From assembly GCA_030248225.1 (NCBI GenBank), contig JASANE010016390.1:39623-103622 (forward strand): a stretch of 64,000 nt of DNA, in the 5' to 3' direction. Position numbers and translations under genes: made by a program. Below the pieces are notes generated by a model, which saw nothing but the letters and a program-made list of their open reading frames with translations, was not told the DNA's origin and did not search any database. Below, one piece after another: positions 48,731 through 59,394 of the stretch (the first letter of the stretch is position 1; each line of letters begins with the position of its first letter). This DNA is from Trileptium ribeirensis. Its lineage: Eukaryota; Nematoda; Enoplea; Enoplida; Thoracostomopsidae.

Positions 48731-48984
48731 AGACTACCCGATTTCGCGTTGGGACCAATCGAGAAGTCGTCTTGCTTTGTTTGGCGGTTGTCGCCAATTC
48801 TCACCAAATTTTCATTCACTTAAGACAGCTTTTGCTTTTCCTTTTTTCTGTTGCTTCGCTCCTCGTTTTGTGCTCTACCCAGGTGGGCCTCTTCCCGGGC
48901 AGCTCCGGTGGATAGTGTCACGGGTTTTCATGCGTAAGTTTCTTTCGATCACATTCGGGCCACCTTTGAGGGCGTCGTTTACGT

Positions 48985-49750
48985 GCGCCTGTAAAGGTCG
49001 TGCCCCGTTAAAAGTTAAAAATTGACTAAATTAATCGCTAAAATTATGTCGCGATGCGTGCTCGACTGTGTCCCCACCTGTCGGGCGGTCATCTGTGTAT
49101 TTTCTAGTTGGTTCGACGTGTGTCAACCGGTTTACGAAATCCGAATTAGTAGGTTTAACGAGAAGGGGCAACTTCCCAAGATTCATGGCCACGCGTCTTT
49201 TTGTTCAAAAAGGAATTTTATATTTTTGCTTGTATTGCTAGAGAGAAACGAGAAACAGGGATCACGAACCTGGACGCAGTCGCGATCACCGTCGCGGTTT
49301 CACAGTACCTAACTCCTTGCATGAATTTCCAAAGTAACTTTGGTCTATGAGATTTTGGGGAACTTCATTAAGCGACGGTAACGCGCAGCTGGCTCTAGTC
49401 GCAGTGAAAATTTAGGCTAAATAGGGACGAAGTTTCAGGCTGGATCGGAAGCGAAAACAGGACGTAGTCACTTGCACACGACGATAGGATTCAGCTATTG
49501 AAGAATTTCTGTGAACGCTCAATACTCGCAGGGCCTGGGTTCTTTCCAGTGTAAAAAGGGACTTAGATACGAGCGCCGTAGTCTAGTGGTGCAAGTGACT
49601 GCTGACCTGAGAAGGATGATTCTGCCACGGAGAGCCAGCGAGTTGTGGAAATTGAGGGAGGCGAAGTCGATTACGAGCATCGAGAGCAGAAGCGGTTTTA
49701 AATTAGTATAGTACGTGAACGCAATTCTAAAGAAGCCCGCTGTCCCCTAA
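48985..49750 (+). repeat. Left direct repeat of the retroelement (LTR or leader repeat)
   Basis: Aligns with 62453-63217 from about TGTAAAGGTCG through ATTGACTAAATTAATCGCTA to GCCCGCTGTCCCCTAA. By eye roughly nine positions in ten match, with few indels. No TG...CA ends and no clear primer-binding site are evident, and the TATA box lies outside the repeat, so it may correspond to R-U5 plus leader rather than to a complete LTR. Confidence 0.85.
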
Positions 49751-49989
49751 TGCGCGACTAAACTTAACCTGCGCCCACTTACAATCGTATTTTGTAAAAC
49801 ACGATGTCGAATCCATATCCGTTGCTACGGAACACGCAAGACAAGCGACTCGATTCACTGCTAGTTTAGAAGTGGTGATTTGCAATCGGCCAGTGACAGT
49901 TCTATGACTATTATAAGTTTTCAATGGGTATTTGTCTTTGTTCAATGTCAACAAATTCAATGTAAATGTGACAGGGTACGAGAAGGGTC

Positions 49990-51063
49990 TTGTACTGTTC
50001 GCGAACACTCAAATTGTTTATGAACGAAAATTTATCGCTTTTGAATGGAAAAAGGTTATGTTCGCGAACAAAAATGGCCAATGGTGAACCGGCGAATTTT
50101 CCTGAAACCCAGTTAATGGATGGCGATGGAGACGTATGTCATAGCCTTAGTCAAAATTGCATGGGTGTAGTGTGGTGCAATAGTATGAATGCTGTTGCTG
50201 ACGTTGTTGATTCAAGGGTTGATGTAAGCGCGGAACCAGAAGAACCTGCAGATGGAATAGAGAAACTAGTGCAACCTAATGAACTTGTGGAACTAGCGGA
50301 TACTGAGAACCTAATGGAACCTAACCTAGCGGAACTTAGTGGATAGAATGGAATACCGAGGAACCTAATGGAATGGAACCGAGAACCAAGGGAACAAAAT
50401 GAACCAAAGAACCTAGCGGATGCATTCAGTGGAACTGAAATGACTTCCACCAATTTAGGGCGGTCGCGTGAGGCCCCTGTAGCTTTTCAACCGATCGGGG
50501 AACACCGCTCGTGGACACAGGTCAGGTGCGAAGGAGACCTTCAGAACCCGGGTCATTCTGATTGTCCTAGCTCCGTTCAAAATTCGAAAGCGTATATGTA
50601 CCCTAGTATTTTTCAGCCGGCCGGGGAAGACCGCTCGTTGACATTGGGCAGGTGCGATGGAGGCCTTCGGAAAGTGAGCTGTCCCGATTGCCCTAACTCC
50701 GTTCAAAATTACAATTTATGTGTAGGACCTAAGTTGAGTAGAGTTCGGTCAATGAGTGTAGGTGCAGTAGGAACCGATCGGGTCGAAGACTGCGGTATAC
50801 GTTTATCGTTAAACGGCCAATCCAACCGGCAGATGAGTATGTGTGTGGCTGACTGCGATCAGATCGGAGCCGGTATGTCTGAAATGTGTGTAGAACCGGA
50901 GGGGAGTGAAAAGGGTTTCGGACCACATGGAGACGAAATGACGCCGAGAGCCGACGATGTCCTGGGTAACGAAGATCGTGATAGCGGAGCTGAATTATAC
51001 GGAACCAATGAGCTCAACAATACTGATTTGGAACCTAGTGAATTTGGAAGGAACAAATGCTGA
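49990..51063 (+). pseudogene. Leader frame of the retroelement, acidic, with two internal repeats
   Basis: One frame spans the whole interval, broken by a single TAG at 50344-50346. The first part is acidic and rich in Glu/Pro/Asn (runs of NELVELADTENLMEPNLAEL type). The middle holds two tandem repeats of 42 codons at about 50485-50583 and 50611-50709, each with FQP-x-GE-x-RS, RC-D/E-G and DCP-x-SVQN. A conserved ATG that could be the true start is at 50071, beside the palindrome TGTTCGCGAACA. No known gag or zinc-knuckle domain is recognised. It occupies the place of a first gene in the element. Confidence 0.6.
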
Positions 51064-51263
51064 GGAGGAAGGACCAATGGTAACAAATAAGAGATCGGAA
51101 GTTATGATTGTGACGCCGAGACTAAGCGAAGCGCTAGAAAACGCCCAAAAATAAACGAGCAGAATGCCAACAACAAGAAAATAAAACAGAAATCATAACA
51201 TGCCAACTAAGTGCAGGGAGAGCAATTGAGGTCGGAATCAATCCGACCTGATCGCCGGTCGAT

Positions 51264-52092
51264 TTGATAAAATTGATCGAACAGGCATTATTAGCACCTG
51301 GGTCATTGGGAAACGTACATACTTTCGGCCGAGTTAGTATGGGTCCCGTGATTGACGACATCAGAACCACTGTAATAGCCTCTGAGTACAAGCCAGACCA
51401 AGAACACATACGAACAACTAAACATCACCAGTTGGATAAGACCCTAAGGGAGGTGTTCGCGCTGGGCGCCTTCGACGAAACGGTAGAACCGCTAACTCTG
51501 CAAAAATTATCCGACGACGAACGTGTAGTGTTGCTGGGGCCGGATTCAGAATTCGTACCGGCAATCAAACCTGAAGGCCATGGGAAGTTTCCTCATTACA
51601 TACTCGCACTACCTAAGCTGCGCTTTGGAGACGATCGTGTCCCAGAAAGAGCATTGTTTTACCGGGGGGGTCATAGCTGTGACGGAGCGGATATGCCACG
51701 CCCATCAGTTGCTCATGGCTCGAGTGGCTGAAACGGCCCGAATCGACCGACGGCGGGACGCTGCCGTTCTGTCTGGGCTGTTAGGGTTCGCATCTCCGTT
51801 TCTACATACTATGCCGGGGATACATGTCACCAGTTGTATGTTAAAACACCTCGAGGGCTTGTTAGAAATAGTCGCCCGGGTAATCAGCTCAATGAGCATC
51901 GCACAAGCAATTACTGAGGTGTATCGCTCTCAAGTACCCGTTCTCCAAACATGCATCGTATGCGAAGAACGACATAACCTAAACTTCATGCCCATGGAAG
52001 AGTGTGCTTTGACTACCTATCAAGGATCACGGGAATGGGATTATACCGGGAATTTGTCAGCCGATTATGGGACATTTCGAAGGGCGGAATAA
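51264..52092 (+). pseudogene. Unidentified retroelement frames with a frameshift
   Basis: Two overlapping frames, 51264-51731 and 51580-52092, read as one protein with a +1 shift between them near 51.6 kb. The first contains PHYILALPKLRFGDD; the second has a helix-rich stretch with CHAHQLLMARVAET and a CIVCEERHN pair that could bind zinc. No family was recognised. The first frame is in register with the envelope-like frame downstream (51264 and 52251 differ by a multiple of three), so it may be part of the same ancestral polyprotein. Confidence 0.5.
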
Positions 52093-52250
52093 TAACCATT
52101 CGACCATACAGTACGCAAGGGTTGCACATAGCTTATGAGCTTATAACGTATAGGGAAGCCAACTTGGAATGGTTATAAATCATAGTGATAGGACCATACA
52201 TGTTAGATTACCTCGTCACCGAATTTGACTAATCCGCACCCAAAGCTCCG

Positions 52251-53371
52251 GTGCTGTCAATACATCACATCATAGATGCTGTAATGGCTGATGCCCTTTT
52301 CAAAGAAGTAGGCAGTAAGCAAAAGCGCGAGGAACTATTATACCTACGAATGCTGTGGTTACGCAAGCCCGCGCAGAACATCTCGCAAAGGGACCCAGTC
52401 GAGGACACGGACGAAATTCCAAATGCCGATCATGATGTTGACATAACATTCATCGATGAGGAAGAGCTTGAAAGTGAGTTAAGTGCAGGACTTAGCGACA
52501 CTAGCGGAGACGAGTTTGACATGCCCGCAATTGAATCACTCGACGTCGACGATGTAATCTCTGAGATAAGTTTCTCCACGGACAACGATGACGTTAACGC
52601 GGAACAAAACAACAACGCTGAAGTGAGTGACCGAGTAGCACCGATCGGGTCGGTCCGGTCCTCCCCAGGCATACTAAAACAAAACGTTAGACCTGTGGTA
52701 GGATTGCCGAGCAGCGGAACTAAACTGATGGGATTAGTAGTATTCCTACTAATTCTTCACCTAGCAGGACAAGCTCACGCCATAGCCACGCCCTTTTCGG
52801 ACTAAGTAGCCCGCTTAGGAGCTGTGGTAAATCAACAGGTAGGCACGCTGATCGAACCGCAAGGCTTAGTAATAACCGCCTCGCAATCTACCTTCCTGAC
52901 AATCATTTTAAGGTTATCCTTAGATGGATTACAACCGAGTAGCCAAGCAACTGGCATGGCATGGTGTGTACACTCCCATTGGTTAATCATGTCTGCAAAA
53001 CGGCTGTTCCAACACAAATTGTACTACCATGCCGGGTTTACACAAAAAGTTCAGGAGCTAGAAAGAGAATTAAGGAACACTTATCAAGGCGTCCTCGTCA
53101 CTAGTTACTACATGGAACTAATGCGCGAGTACTGCGAACCAAATGTTAATTTTTGCGCAAAACCTAAGACTAGCAAGAAACGGTTTCTTACCGCATTGGC
53201 GGGAGCCGCTGGCGCAGTTACAGGATTCTCCGGAGTCGGGGTAGCTTTTACTAACGCGGTGCATTTGAAAGACTTAAACAAACAAGTGGTTGTACTGTCT
53301 GAGGAAATGCGGAACGCTTACAACGTAGCGTATGGTAACTCGCGAGCGATCATAAAATTGACACACACTAA
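52251..53371 (+). pseudogene. Envelope-like glycoprotein frame, N-terminal half
   Basis: An acidic region is followed by a hydrophobic signal-like segment of about 15 residues (codons near 52728-52780), a stop at 52803-52805, and further sequence in the same frame. A basic cleavage-like site (SKKR, near 53175) then precedes a glycine/alanine-rich hydrophobic stretch and a heptad-like helix. This arrangement resembles the cleavage site, fusion peptide and helical region of class I viral fusion proteins. Two cysteines lie before the cleavage-like site. The frame is cut at 53371 by the insertion of a TIR transposon. The family was not determined; the assignment rests on layout, not on sequence identity. 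Confidence 0.55.
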
Positions 53372-55188
53372 TGCGCCGTTTACAGAATAATGCGTACAGC
53401 GACTGGAAAATTCATGTTACAAACGATGCGTCGTCCTTACCTTGTTACAAACGATCGATCGTCCGTATGTCAGGTTATAGGCGACAAGGCGTCTATAAAT
53501 TTGGTTACAGACGATTCGTCGTCCTTAACAAATATTACAAACGACGAAGTGACATTGACCAGTACGCACAGGGTAAGTTGTAACTGATACCCGGCAAAAT
53601 TGTTTGGCTTAAACAATCACTGCCACGCGGTCAGAGAAGCAAATATATAAATTCTGCGGCAAATAAATTAACCGCTAGCCTTATGCCAAACCAGACTGCA
53701 ACATATTTCTAAACTCTATTAGATAGGCCAAATTTACACCGTACTGTGTTTACTAATATAAAGTGTAGTGATGATTTATTCCCATATCAGACCAAATCAT
53801 ACTGCGGCGATCGTGTCATTTATTTAGAGACGTGTGTAAAACGGTACCATTTTTGAAGACATCTTACAAGTAAATAAATAATTTGCAATGAAGTGCGACA
53901 CACAAAATAGCATATTTACAATACAGTCCAAATGAATGAGCAATATATTTTACGGTGTGAAGGAAGGTGTAAGCCGAATTCAGCTGGTCAGCATTGATGT
54001 GGTATAACTGAGATGTACACACTCATCGAAGCAGGTTTAGCACGGCAAGTTCGGTAGCCATATTGGATTGGAAAATTTGTGTAATCATTTTGCTTCTGAC
54101 GGCTTGAGAACACACCTCGCATTACATAAATTTACAAGGCTCTTTCGGCTGTGAAGGCCGTCTGATCTACGGGAAATGTCCATTTAGTTTTTCGAATTCC
54201 CAACGCTTTATGCCCAATGCACAGTTTTATACAATGATCTTACTATGTGTAGCGACTGGTACGCAGAGAAGACCGTTGGCAAGCATAAATCTCCAAAATG
54301 CTAACCAGAATTTGTATTTGAAATTAAGCGCGATTCTTTTACATTTAGGCAGTGAACTCATAATGACCAGCGCTATAATTCTCTATTTTACACAGGTGGA
54401 AACGAGACGCTGTTTGAGTTATTCTTTTATCTTTAGTGCAAACTGGTTTTTACGCGAACATCAAAAAGAACCGGATTGAGTGTAGCTACTCTATGCTTAG
54501 TGAATACGGCCGATAACATCAGTCATCAAATAAGCAGCCCATACTTGGTAGCAGTGTTCAAGGATCCAATAACAATTTATAGAAGGTATTATTGCATCGT
54601 ACAGTTGGTCTGGCGTTATTACCACGCAACCTAATATATTACACTTTGGTAGCGATATTTTCTATATTTGCTCAGAGCACAAGTGTTCTAGAGCTTGCTG
54701 AGTTCCGCGTTGCCGCATCAATGTATCTAAGCCAATATTACACCTCGTCGTTTATGATATTTGCTATGGACGATCGATCATTTATAACTTTTGTGATAAA
54801 CAATCGTCTATAAACATATATTACAAACACCTCGTCGCTTGTAATTTTTGTTACGGACGATCGGTCGTTTATAACATTTGTTATAAACGATCGATCGTCC
54901 GTAACAAATATTACAAACACCGCATGGCTTGTAATATTTCTTATGGGCGATCGATCGTTTATAACTTTTGGTATAAACAATCGATCGTCCATAAACAAAT
55001 ATTAGAAACACCTCGTGGCTTGTAATTTCTGTTACGGACGATCGGTCGTCTGTAACCAAATTTATAGACGCCTTGTCGTCTATAACCTGACATACGGACG
55101 ATCGATCGTTTGTAACAAGGTACGGACGACGCATCGTTTGTAACATAAATTTTCCAGTCGCTGTACGCATTATTCTGTGAACGACGCA
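53372..55188. mobile_element. TIR transposon A inserted in the envelope-like frame (TAA duplication)
   Basis: Both ends carry the same inverted sequence for about 170 bp, starting TGCG-C/T-CGTT-T/C-ACAGAATAATG. TAA precedes the left end (53369-53371) and follows the right end (55189-55191). A 3-bp TWA duplication is characteristic of PIF/Harbinger elements. The inner right half contains many GATCGATC-type palindromic units (54740-55130). No transposase motif was recognised, so it is a MITE-like, non-autonomous copy. The frames within the terminal repeats are repeat by-products. Confidence 0.8.
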
Positions 55189-55191
55189 TAA

Positions 55192-55879
55192 CGAGGAGCC
55201 GTACTCATTTTTGCACCACGAGATGCAGGAGGTGGACAGTATGATTGATCAAGTAAAATGTCAGTAGCAGCGCTATGTCACTGAGGTACATCGCGAGTTA
55301 GTGAACCACATGTTTCGCACTAGCCGCCCTCGGTCTTCACTCGACGCTGTTATGGAGGCCATGATGAGTGGCCAACTGTCACCAAAAGTAACAGACGCGT
55401 CCACGCTCAAGAGTTTGTTCCAGAAGGATTCTGGCATATCGCAAACCATACTAATTCGCTAACCAGCCCGGGTTTACCAATTCGGACAAATTGACCTAGT
55501 GCACATCGACTTAGGGTCGTTCAAGCTCGCGTTTATTTTGCGAGTCCCATCAGTGACATCAGGCGACGTCAGACCTTACTTTCGGATCTACAATGTCGGT
55601 TGGAATGTACCGGAGCGTAGTGCGCATATGAAACTACCTCTGCCCGAGTATGCCACCAGAGTCGACCGAGCACGATACGAAATACTAAATCTACACCCAT
55701 GCAACACGCGACTGGGTATCGCTTTCAATGAAGTCCATGCACTAGCAACCGGCCATATCTCCCGATACCTGGACTGGGTGAATAACCGGCCATACCTCCC
55801 GATACCTGGACCGCGACTCATCATGGGTGAAGAAGCTCCGGATGACACGCGCTATTTTCACGTAAGAATAGCGCATTGA
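55192..55879 (+). pseudogene. Envelope-like frame, continuation after insertion A
   Basis: After allowing for the insertion and one copy of the duplicated TAA, this interval is in the same frame as 52251-53371. It carries stops near 55254 and 55460. Helix-rich sequence gives way to a beta-rich part with several conserved-looking Trp, Tyr and Pro residues (RPYFRIYNVGWNVPE) and a cysteine near 55705. This would be the mid-to-late ectodomain of the envelope-like protein. A frameshift follows at about 55.88 kb. Confidence 0.5.
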
Positions 55880-56362
55880 TTGGGCCAAATGTTAATCATA
55901 CCGACCTTTATACCACAGGAGTGTTGATCCGAACGGCCGAACGCACAGCTGTTGTTTCCAAGAAGAAACATCTTAGTCACGTGTCCCGCAGAGAAACCAT
56001 CACTATCGCGGAAAATGAGGTTCTGTGGTTGTCGCATAGCAATTATACCCAGGTGGTGGTCGGGCCACTGATGCTGGCTAGCACGCTAGATTCTCAGGAA
56101 GTAAACATCCATGTCGGACCTAACATCACCATACATTACCTCCCGGACATTCCCCCTCAACCCGATTGCCTGGAGTTCACTAGGACACGCCAAAGCAACG
56201 AACCTGCAAGTTCAGCAGATAGCGAACGAACAACTAAAGAAAGTAATCGACTTCCCATACATTAAAACAACGAGGATGGCCCCTTATCTATGCATCCTTG
56301 TTGTCATGGTAATCGTTAGCATTATAGCAACAATCTACTTCAGGAAAAAGTCCGGCTTTTGA
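55876..56362 (+). pseudogene. Envelope-like frame, late ectodomain and membrane anchor
   Basis: The frame at 55876-56265 reads as a beta-rich ectodomain with an NYT glycosylation site and IHVGPNITIH, another N-glycosylation sequon. A further frameshift leads into 56111-56362, whose end is a single hydrophobic helix of about 20 residues followed by a short basic tail (FRKKSGF) and TGA. A terminal anchor with a very short cytoplasmic tail is the expected end of a viral-type envelope protein. The protease region starts only some 20 bases later. Confidence 0.6.
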
Positions 56363-56383
56363 CCTAAATGTATAAAGGGGCGG

Positions 56384-57106
56384 TTGCAACGCTGGTGGCA
56401 ACAGCGACCCTGCGCTGGAACCGAACCAAAGCGACTTCAACTGAGCGTCAAAACCGAAAATCAGTACGACACGGGTAACTTACCACGACCAATGGTTTCG
56501 GCCCCAGCTGCCTCTTCGGAACACTTAGAACTGCGAACATTGAGCCCTCGTCGCTCCGCCCGAATAAAGGCTACCAATGAGGACGAGAGTGTCGTTTTGG
56601 TAGAGCCCACTGAACTGTTTGCTGCGTTCGAACGAGCCCAACGCCGAGCATATCGTACTGAAGCTTACCATCGACAAGTTATCGCCATACACCATATGGA
56701 TGCACCGTTGTTGATCAACGGATTTATATATCGGACACCGGTGCACACACTGGTAAACTAGATCTTCAACCGCTTCCCGATGACTCAACTAGGATAGTAT
56801 CAGCCACCAAGCAGGAGTTAGCGCGAGATAGCAGCATAAGTGTGCCTTTATCGATCGGGTCTATAAAGGTACAAACCGACTTCTTTGTCACCAAAACGGC
56901 GCCTTATGAGTATCGTAGGAACAAATTTCATGCCTCAGCTACCAAAGTGCATAATAAACTTTAAGGAACGCTGTTTAGAAATTGCAGGTGACGAGAAAGA
57001 GGCCAAAATACCGTTTGCAGGGTTGGAGCGTTACTACCCACCGGTAATTGCAGTAATGTGTAGGAAGCTCACTACTATCGAGCCTAAAACACAGAAACAT
57101 TTATAA
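56384..57106 (+). pseudogene. Pol: retropepsin-like aspartic protease
   Basis: A Pro/Ser/Arg-rich lead-in (56384 onwards) ends in APLLINGFIY, and after a frameshift comes ISDTGAHTGKLD with the catalytic triplet at 56734-56742. Asp-Thr-Gly (DTG) with the upstream hydrophobic strand is the retropepsin active site. After another frameshift, IVGTNFMPQLPKCIINF at about 56909-56959 matches the protease C-terminal strand (IxGxNFL...), and a short IxP-K-T linker follows at the end. Two frameshifts make it inactive. No CCHC zinc knuckle precedes it, as would be expected if gag lay upstream. Confidence 0.7.
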
Positions 57107-57509
57107 ACGCTATCCCTGAGATTGCCGAAACAGGTGTAGGACCCGGCTTGTTCGTACCTGTACCAGAAATGGTTGATATAGCAATGGCACACGCATTAGG
57201 GCTTAGGAGTCAAAGACCTAACCGATCGCCGTAATAAATTTTAGCAATACGCCGGTCACTATCTACGCTTGACAAACTACCGGCCAAATCGAAACAATGA
57301 TTAACTCTACCGTACAGTTTCTGAAAGACACAAACAAAAATTTGATTCGGTACGAGGAACACAAGCAGGCCAAGCAATTAAACAACATAACCGCCCACCC
57401 TGAAGGGATCATCCAATCCATGTCGGTACGCACAACAACTATTTCGAGTTCTGGAGTCGGACCTCAGGCTCTAGGACCTAAAATGTTATTCCGGACAGAA
57501 TCATAAATC
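57107..57509 (+). pseudogene. Pol: linker after protease; reverse transcriptase absent
   Basis: Sequence like that between protease and reverse transcriptase of Ty3/gypsy-type elements is seen: INFSNTPVTIYA (near 57235) followed by a QTTGQIE stretch, matching the usual N-x-S-x-x-PVTI-x-x-GQ-x-IG. Within about 250 bases the sequence is already that preceding integrase. None of the reverse transcriptase blocks (LDL, FxDD, LGY) or RNase H motifs appears. About 1.7 kb of pol has evidently been lost here. Confidence 0.6.
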
Positions 57510-58347
57510 ATGGGTCTAAGGGCAACCACATTACAATCGGACCAGGGGTTTGATAGGCTCATGAAGCTAATGATGCATTGCGAAAGAGAACTATTACCAA
57601 CAATTAGAATAGAGGACGCGCAAGAAACACATGAAAACATATACTTGCCGTTCTTTTCGGACCTCCCAGATTTCAATCTAATGCGGCTTTTACCATACAT
57701 TCAGCGAAATGACCCGGATTTAGGTCCGATTTGGTGGCATTTGTATAACAAAACGCGCTCTAAGGCTGAGCTACGTGTTCTGCGAATAGAAATGAGAGCA
57801 CATTATTTCGAATTAGCCCAGGATACGAAAATGCTATACATGCATTCGTTACAACCCGAGGACATAAATTGCAATCTATGTGTCCCAATCAAATTAGTAC
57901 AACAGGTACTTAAACATGAGCACAACACTCCTGGCCGCAACCGATTATTAGCAAAATTAAAACAATTTTACACTGTAAAGGTATGCCCGAGCACGCACAG
58001 CAATGGATCAAACGGTGCACCCTTTGTCAATCCGCTAAGGATCCAATTTCGAGGATAACCACGGGATTGAACAGAGCTCCGTTGGCAAATCAAGTGTATT
58101 TGTAGACATACTTGACATCCAGGTTCGCTCACAAGCAGGCAACCGGTACGTTATTGCTTTCATAGATCAGTTCACCAAATTTGCAATAGCTATAGCGATA
58201 AGGCACCAGGATGCTCATACAGCCGCCCACATATTTTTGTATGAGGTAATAAATAAGCCTAGGGAATTGTTCTCTGATAGATGGGGTACTTTTGCTGCGC
58301 ATATGTTCGAAGAGTTGTGCCGAAAGTGCAAATATTTAGGCATATGA
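57510..58347 (+). pseudogene. Pol: integrase, zinc-binding and core domains
   Basis: The frame 57297-58058 is open with one stop at 57504 and carries the N-terminal region: QRNDPDLGPIWWHLYNKT, then VQQVLKHEHNTPGRNRL, where the second zinc histidine (GH) reads R. In a shifted frame the CTLC pair follows near 58017. The core then reads VFVDILDIQVRSQAGNRY (first catalytic Asp), FIDQFTKF and ELFSDRWGTF (second Asp) to a TGA. Frameshifts and a lost zinc ligand make it non-functional, but the integrase family assignment is clear. Confidence 0.85.
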
Positions 58348-58406
58348 GTCTGGTCTACCATCCGCAAGCAAATGGTGAAATCGAAAGATTCACTAGGTCT
58401 TTGTTA
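58348..58406 (+). pseudogene. Pol: integrase, end of catalytic core before insertion B
   Basis: After a frameshift the segment YHPQANGEIERFTRSLL gives the third catalytic residue (the Glu of GEIER, as in the usual HPQxNGxxER). It stops at the insertion of transposon B after the TTA codon. The frame is continuous with 59857 onwards once the insertion and one TTA copy are set aside. Confidence 0.85.
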
Positions 58407-58517
58407 TGCGTCGTTCACAGAGATCTGCGTGCACGAATGCGTCAAATATAGAGCTGATTTATAAAATTAAATTCTGTCAAACTGCACCGATATTAATACA
58501 CGACAACAGACTTATAG

Positions 58518-58715
58518 AAAATTATAAACATTTCCTGCCAGAATGAGTCGTCAAATGAAAATATTTTTGTTTCGTTTGCCGAGCGCAGTGAAGAAGATAG
58601 GCTTCTAGTTAGCTCTGTGGGTCTTGTGAAAATGTATCATGTTCAAAGTTCTTTGGAAAATCACACAAACTGGTATTTGGTTAGATTTGTAAGAGCTAGA
58701 TGGAGGGCCGAATAA
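58518..58715 (+). other. Short open stretch inside element B, possible captured exon
   Basis: The frame is open for 66 codons after a TAG and ends WRAE-stop. It contains FVSFAERSEEDRLLVSSVGL and NTWYL-like aromatic-rich sequence, with a TTTCCTGCCAG acceptor-like tract near its start. It may be the remnant of a transposase or captured host exon, but no family was recognised. Confidence 0.25.
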
Positions 58716-59182
58716 ATAATTTTACAATACATCTATAGTCCTTCTATAATATCCGTTTTCTTTATACAACGTAACTAATTACTAATCGAAACCAAAATAT
58801 ACTTTTGTACGTTCGTTGTCGCCGTTCGCGAGAATTAATCCCAGGTCTACATATCCGAAAATTTGTGTGTTTTCAAATATTTGAAAATAGTCACAATATG
58901 ACGAGAATTTCATCGTTTGCAACATATAACTTATTTCAATGTTGACAGTGACTATGATATGGTATGTTTGCATTTTTGAAGCAAAGTAGAAGTACATCAT
59001 AAGGGAAGGTTAGGGAGAGTGCAAAGGACAACCATAACCAAAACTACGTTGTAAACGTTGTTGCTCGAGACCCCCATACAACATTCGGTGCCCTTATCAA
59101 GACCCTGGGCCCCTGGACCCCCTTCAGACTTTCCTGGTGGTGAAAAATGATATCTAAACTTTATAAAAATTACAGTCGCAGC

Positions 59183-59394
59183 AGTCTGACGGGCGGTCCA
59201 CTGGACCCTTTATAATATGGCGTCGGATTGGCCGCATTGCATTGCCATGCATACACCTGCAAACAAGGAACAATGCCAACGTTTATAATGATATTGAATA
59301 TGAATTGTCAAGAGATCTTGTAAGTATAGACACTGCTTTGCAAAAGTTACGACAGTAAACGTTTTTGATAGGGTCCAGTGGACCCGCTCAGACT
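59183..59394. repeat. Inverted-repeat segment within element B
   Basis: AGTCTGACGGGCGGTCCACT at 59183 is inversely repeated as GGTCCAGTGGACCCGCTC and AGACT ending at 59394, with a 2-base indel between arms of about 25 bases. The 210-bp segment may be a small element nested in element B. Confidence 0.5.

Noticed and set aside
50151..51086. Several - strand frames opposite the leader frame
   Set aside because: Ser/Leu/Pro-rich shadows of the acidic + strand frame.
53371..55189. Repeated small frames near both ends of element A
   Set aside because: They are the same inverted terminal sequence read in both orientations, not genes.
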